Position numbers and translations under genes: made by a program
Assembly: GCF_013155385.1 (NCBI RefSeq)
Contig: NZ_JABJUQ010000007.1
Coordinates: 1,656,001-1,720,000 of the forward strand
From: Bacillus sp. WMMC1349
GTDB taxonomy: Bacteria; Bacillota; Bacilli; Bacillales; Bacillaceae
Direction of reading: 5' to 3'
Length of the DNA: 64,000 nt
The notes under the pieces: model-generated
Told to the model about the DNA's origin: nothing
The model's input: the letters and a program-made list of their open reading frames with translations, nothing else
Databases searched by the model: none
In this document: in pieces, positions 63,808-64,000 of the stretch
Position numbering within the stretch: position 1 is the stretch's first letter
How the letters are laid out: each line of letters opens with the position of its first letter

Positions 63808-64000
63808 ATGTTCGGAATTATTTCCGCAGGCTTAGCTCCTGGAATCGCCTTATTGATGTATTTTTACTTAAAAGAAAAATATGAATCAGAGCCATTTCAT
63901 ATGGTGATTCGTCTTTTTATCCTCGGGGTTTTACTGGTTTTTCCGACGATGTTTATTCAATATGTGTTAGAAAAAGAACACATTTCGTCTGGCAAGTTTG
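63808..64000 (+). CDS. prsW: Membrane protease PrsW (YpdC), 3' end outside the window
   Basis: First 64 codons of a multi-span membrane protein: [22 protein letters not shown], then the [19 protein letters not shown] span. This N-terminus fits PrsW, the site-1 protease that cleaves anti-sigma factor RsiW and releases SigW in response to envelope stress. Start ATG after GGAAAGAGG. It follows bdr, as in B. subtilis. Catalytic glutamates lie beyond the right edge. Confidence 0.85.
   Translation, partial: MFGIISAGLAPGIALLMYFYLKEKYESEPFHMVIRLFILGVLLVFPTMFIQYVLEKEHISSGKF

Overview
The window is chromosomal DNA from a low-GC Firmicute of the genus Bacillus, related to the B. subtilis group. Most proteins are recognisable orthologs of the B. 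subtilis ypvA-ypmT, yozE-yodJ and serA-prsW blocks, with AGGAGG-type ribosome binding sites, many TTG/GTG starts and sporulation genes. There is no rRNA, tRNA, CRISPR array or intact prophage. The genes are mostly housekeeping; accessory material sits at a few junctions.

Layout. 1-14.5 kb: ypvA (cut by the left edge), ypwA, a guanine riboswitch with xpt-pbuX, a Fur box with a 29-codon fbpC-like gene, an IS200 remnant, dynA-ypbS, a small SASP-like gene, ypcP with sspL antisense, ypdQ-ypdP opposite ypeP-ypeQ, and degR with a SigD-type promoter. 14.5-36 kb: cspD, an AIM24 protein, an IS110 remnant, ugtP, metA, fhs, ypgQ, ypgR, ilvD, brxA, ypiP, ypjP, ypjQ, dfrA, ypkP, yplQ, yplP, ilvA, ypmP, a DegV protein and ypmQ-R-S-T. 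36-43 kb: a secreted GH31 glucosidase divergent from an AraC-type regulator with a gutted receiver domain, a zinc-ribbon protein, ypoP, msrAB and a GNAT enzyme. 43-46 kb: an accessory island with rap-phr, a truncated second rap with its own phr, a nonsense-interrupted basic ORF and a YjcZ-type sporulation peptide. 46-51.6 kb: a DUF3231 protein, yozE, yodN, yozD, yodM, yodL, deoD, yodJ. 51.6-64 kb: serA, an FMN riboswitch with ribU, fer, ypbB-recQ-ypbD-ypbE(truncated)-ypbF-ypbG, mecB, gudB, bdr and the start of prsW (cut by the right edge).

Functional themes are purine salvage (xpt, pbuX, deoD), branched-chain amino acids (ilvD, ilvA, both with CodY-like boxes), one-carbon, methionine and serine metabolism (fhs, dfrA, metA, serA), redox repair (brxA, bdr, msrA, msrB, fer), membrane and lipid functions (dynA, ugtP), and developmental signalling (rap-phr, degR, mecB).

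The most distinctive items are the tandem rap-phr unit encoding two different pheromone pentapeptides, a dispersed 85-120 bp repeat present in five copies, an auto-operator-like pair of CCAATTGG sites at yplP, and several very small genes missed by size cut-offs. I found no clearly novel multi-gene system. Gene names are by remembered similarity to B. subtilis proteins; no search was run.
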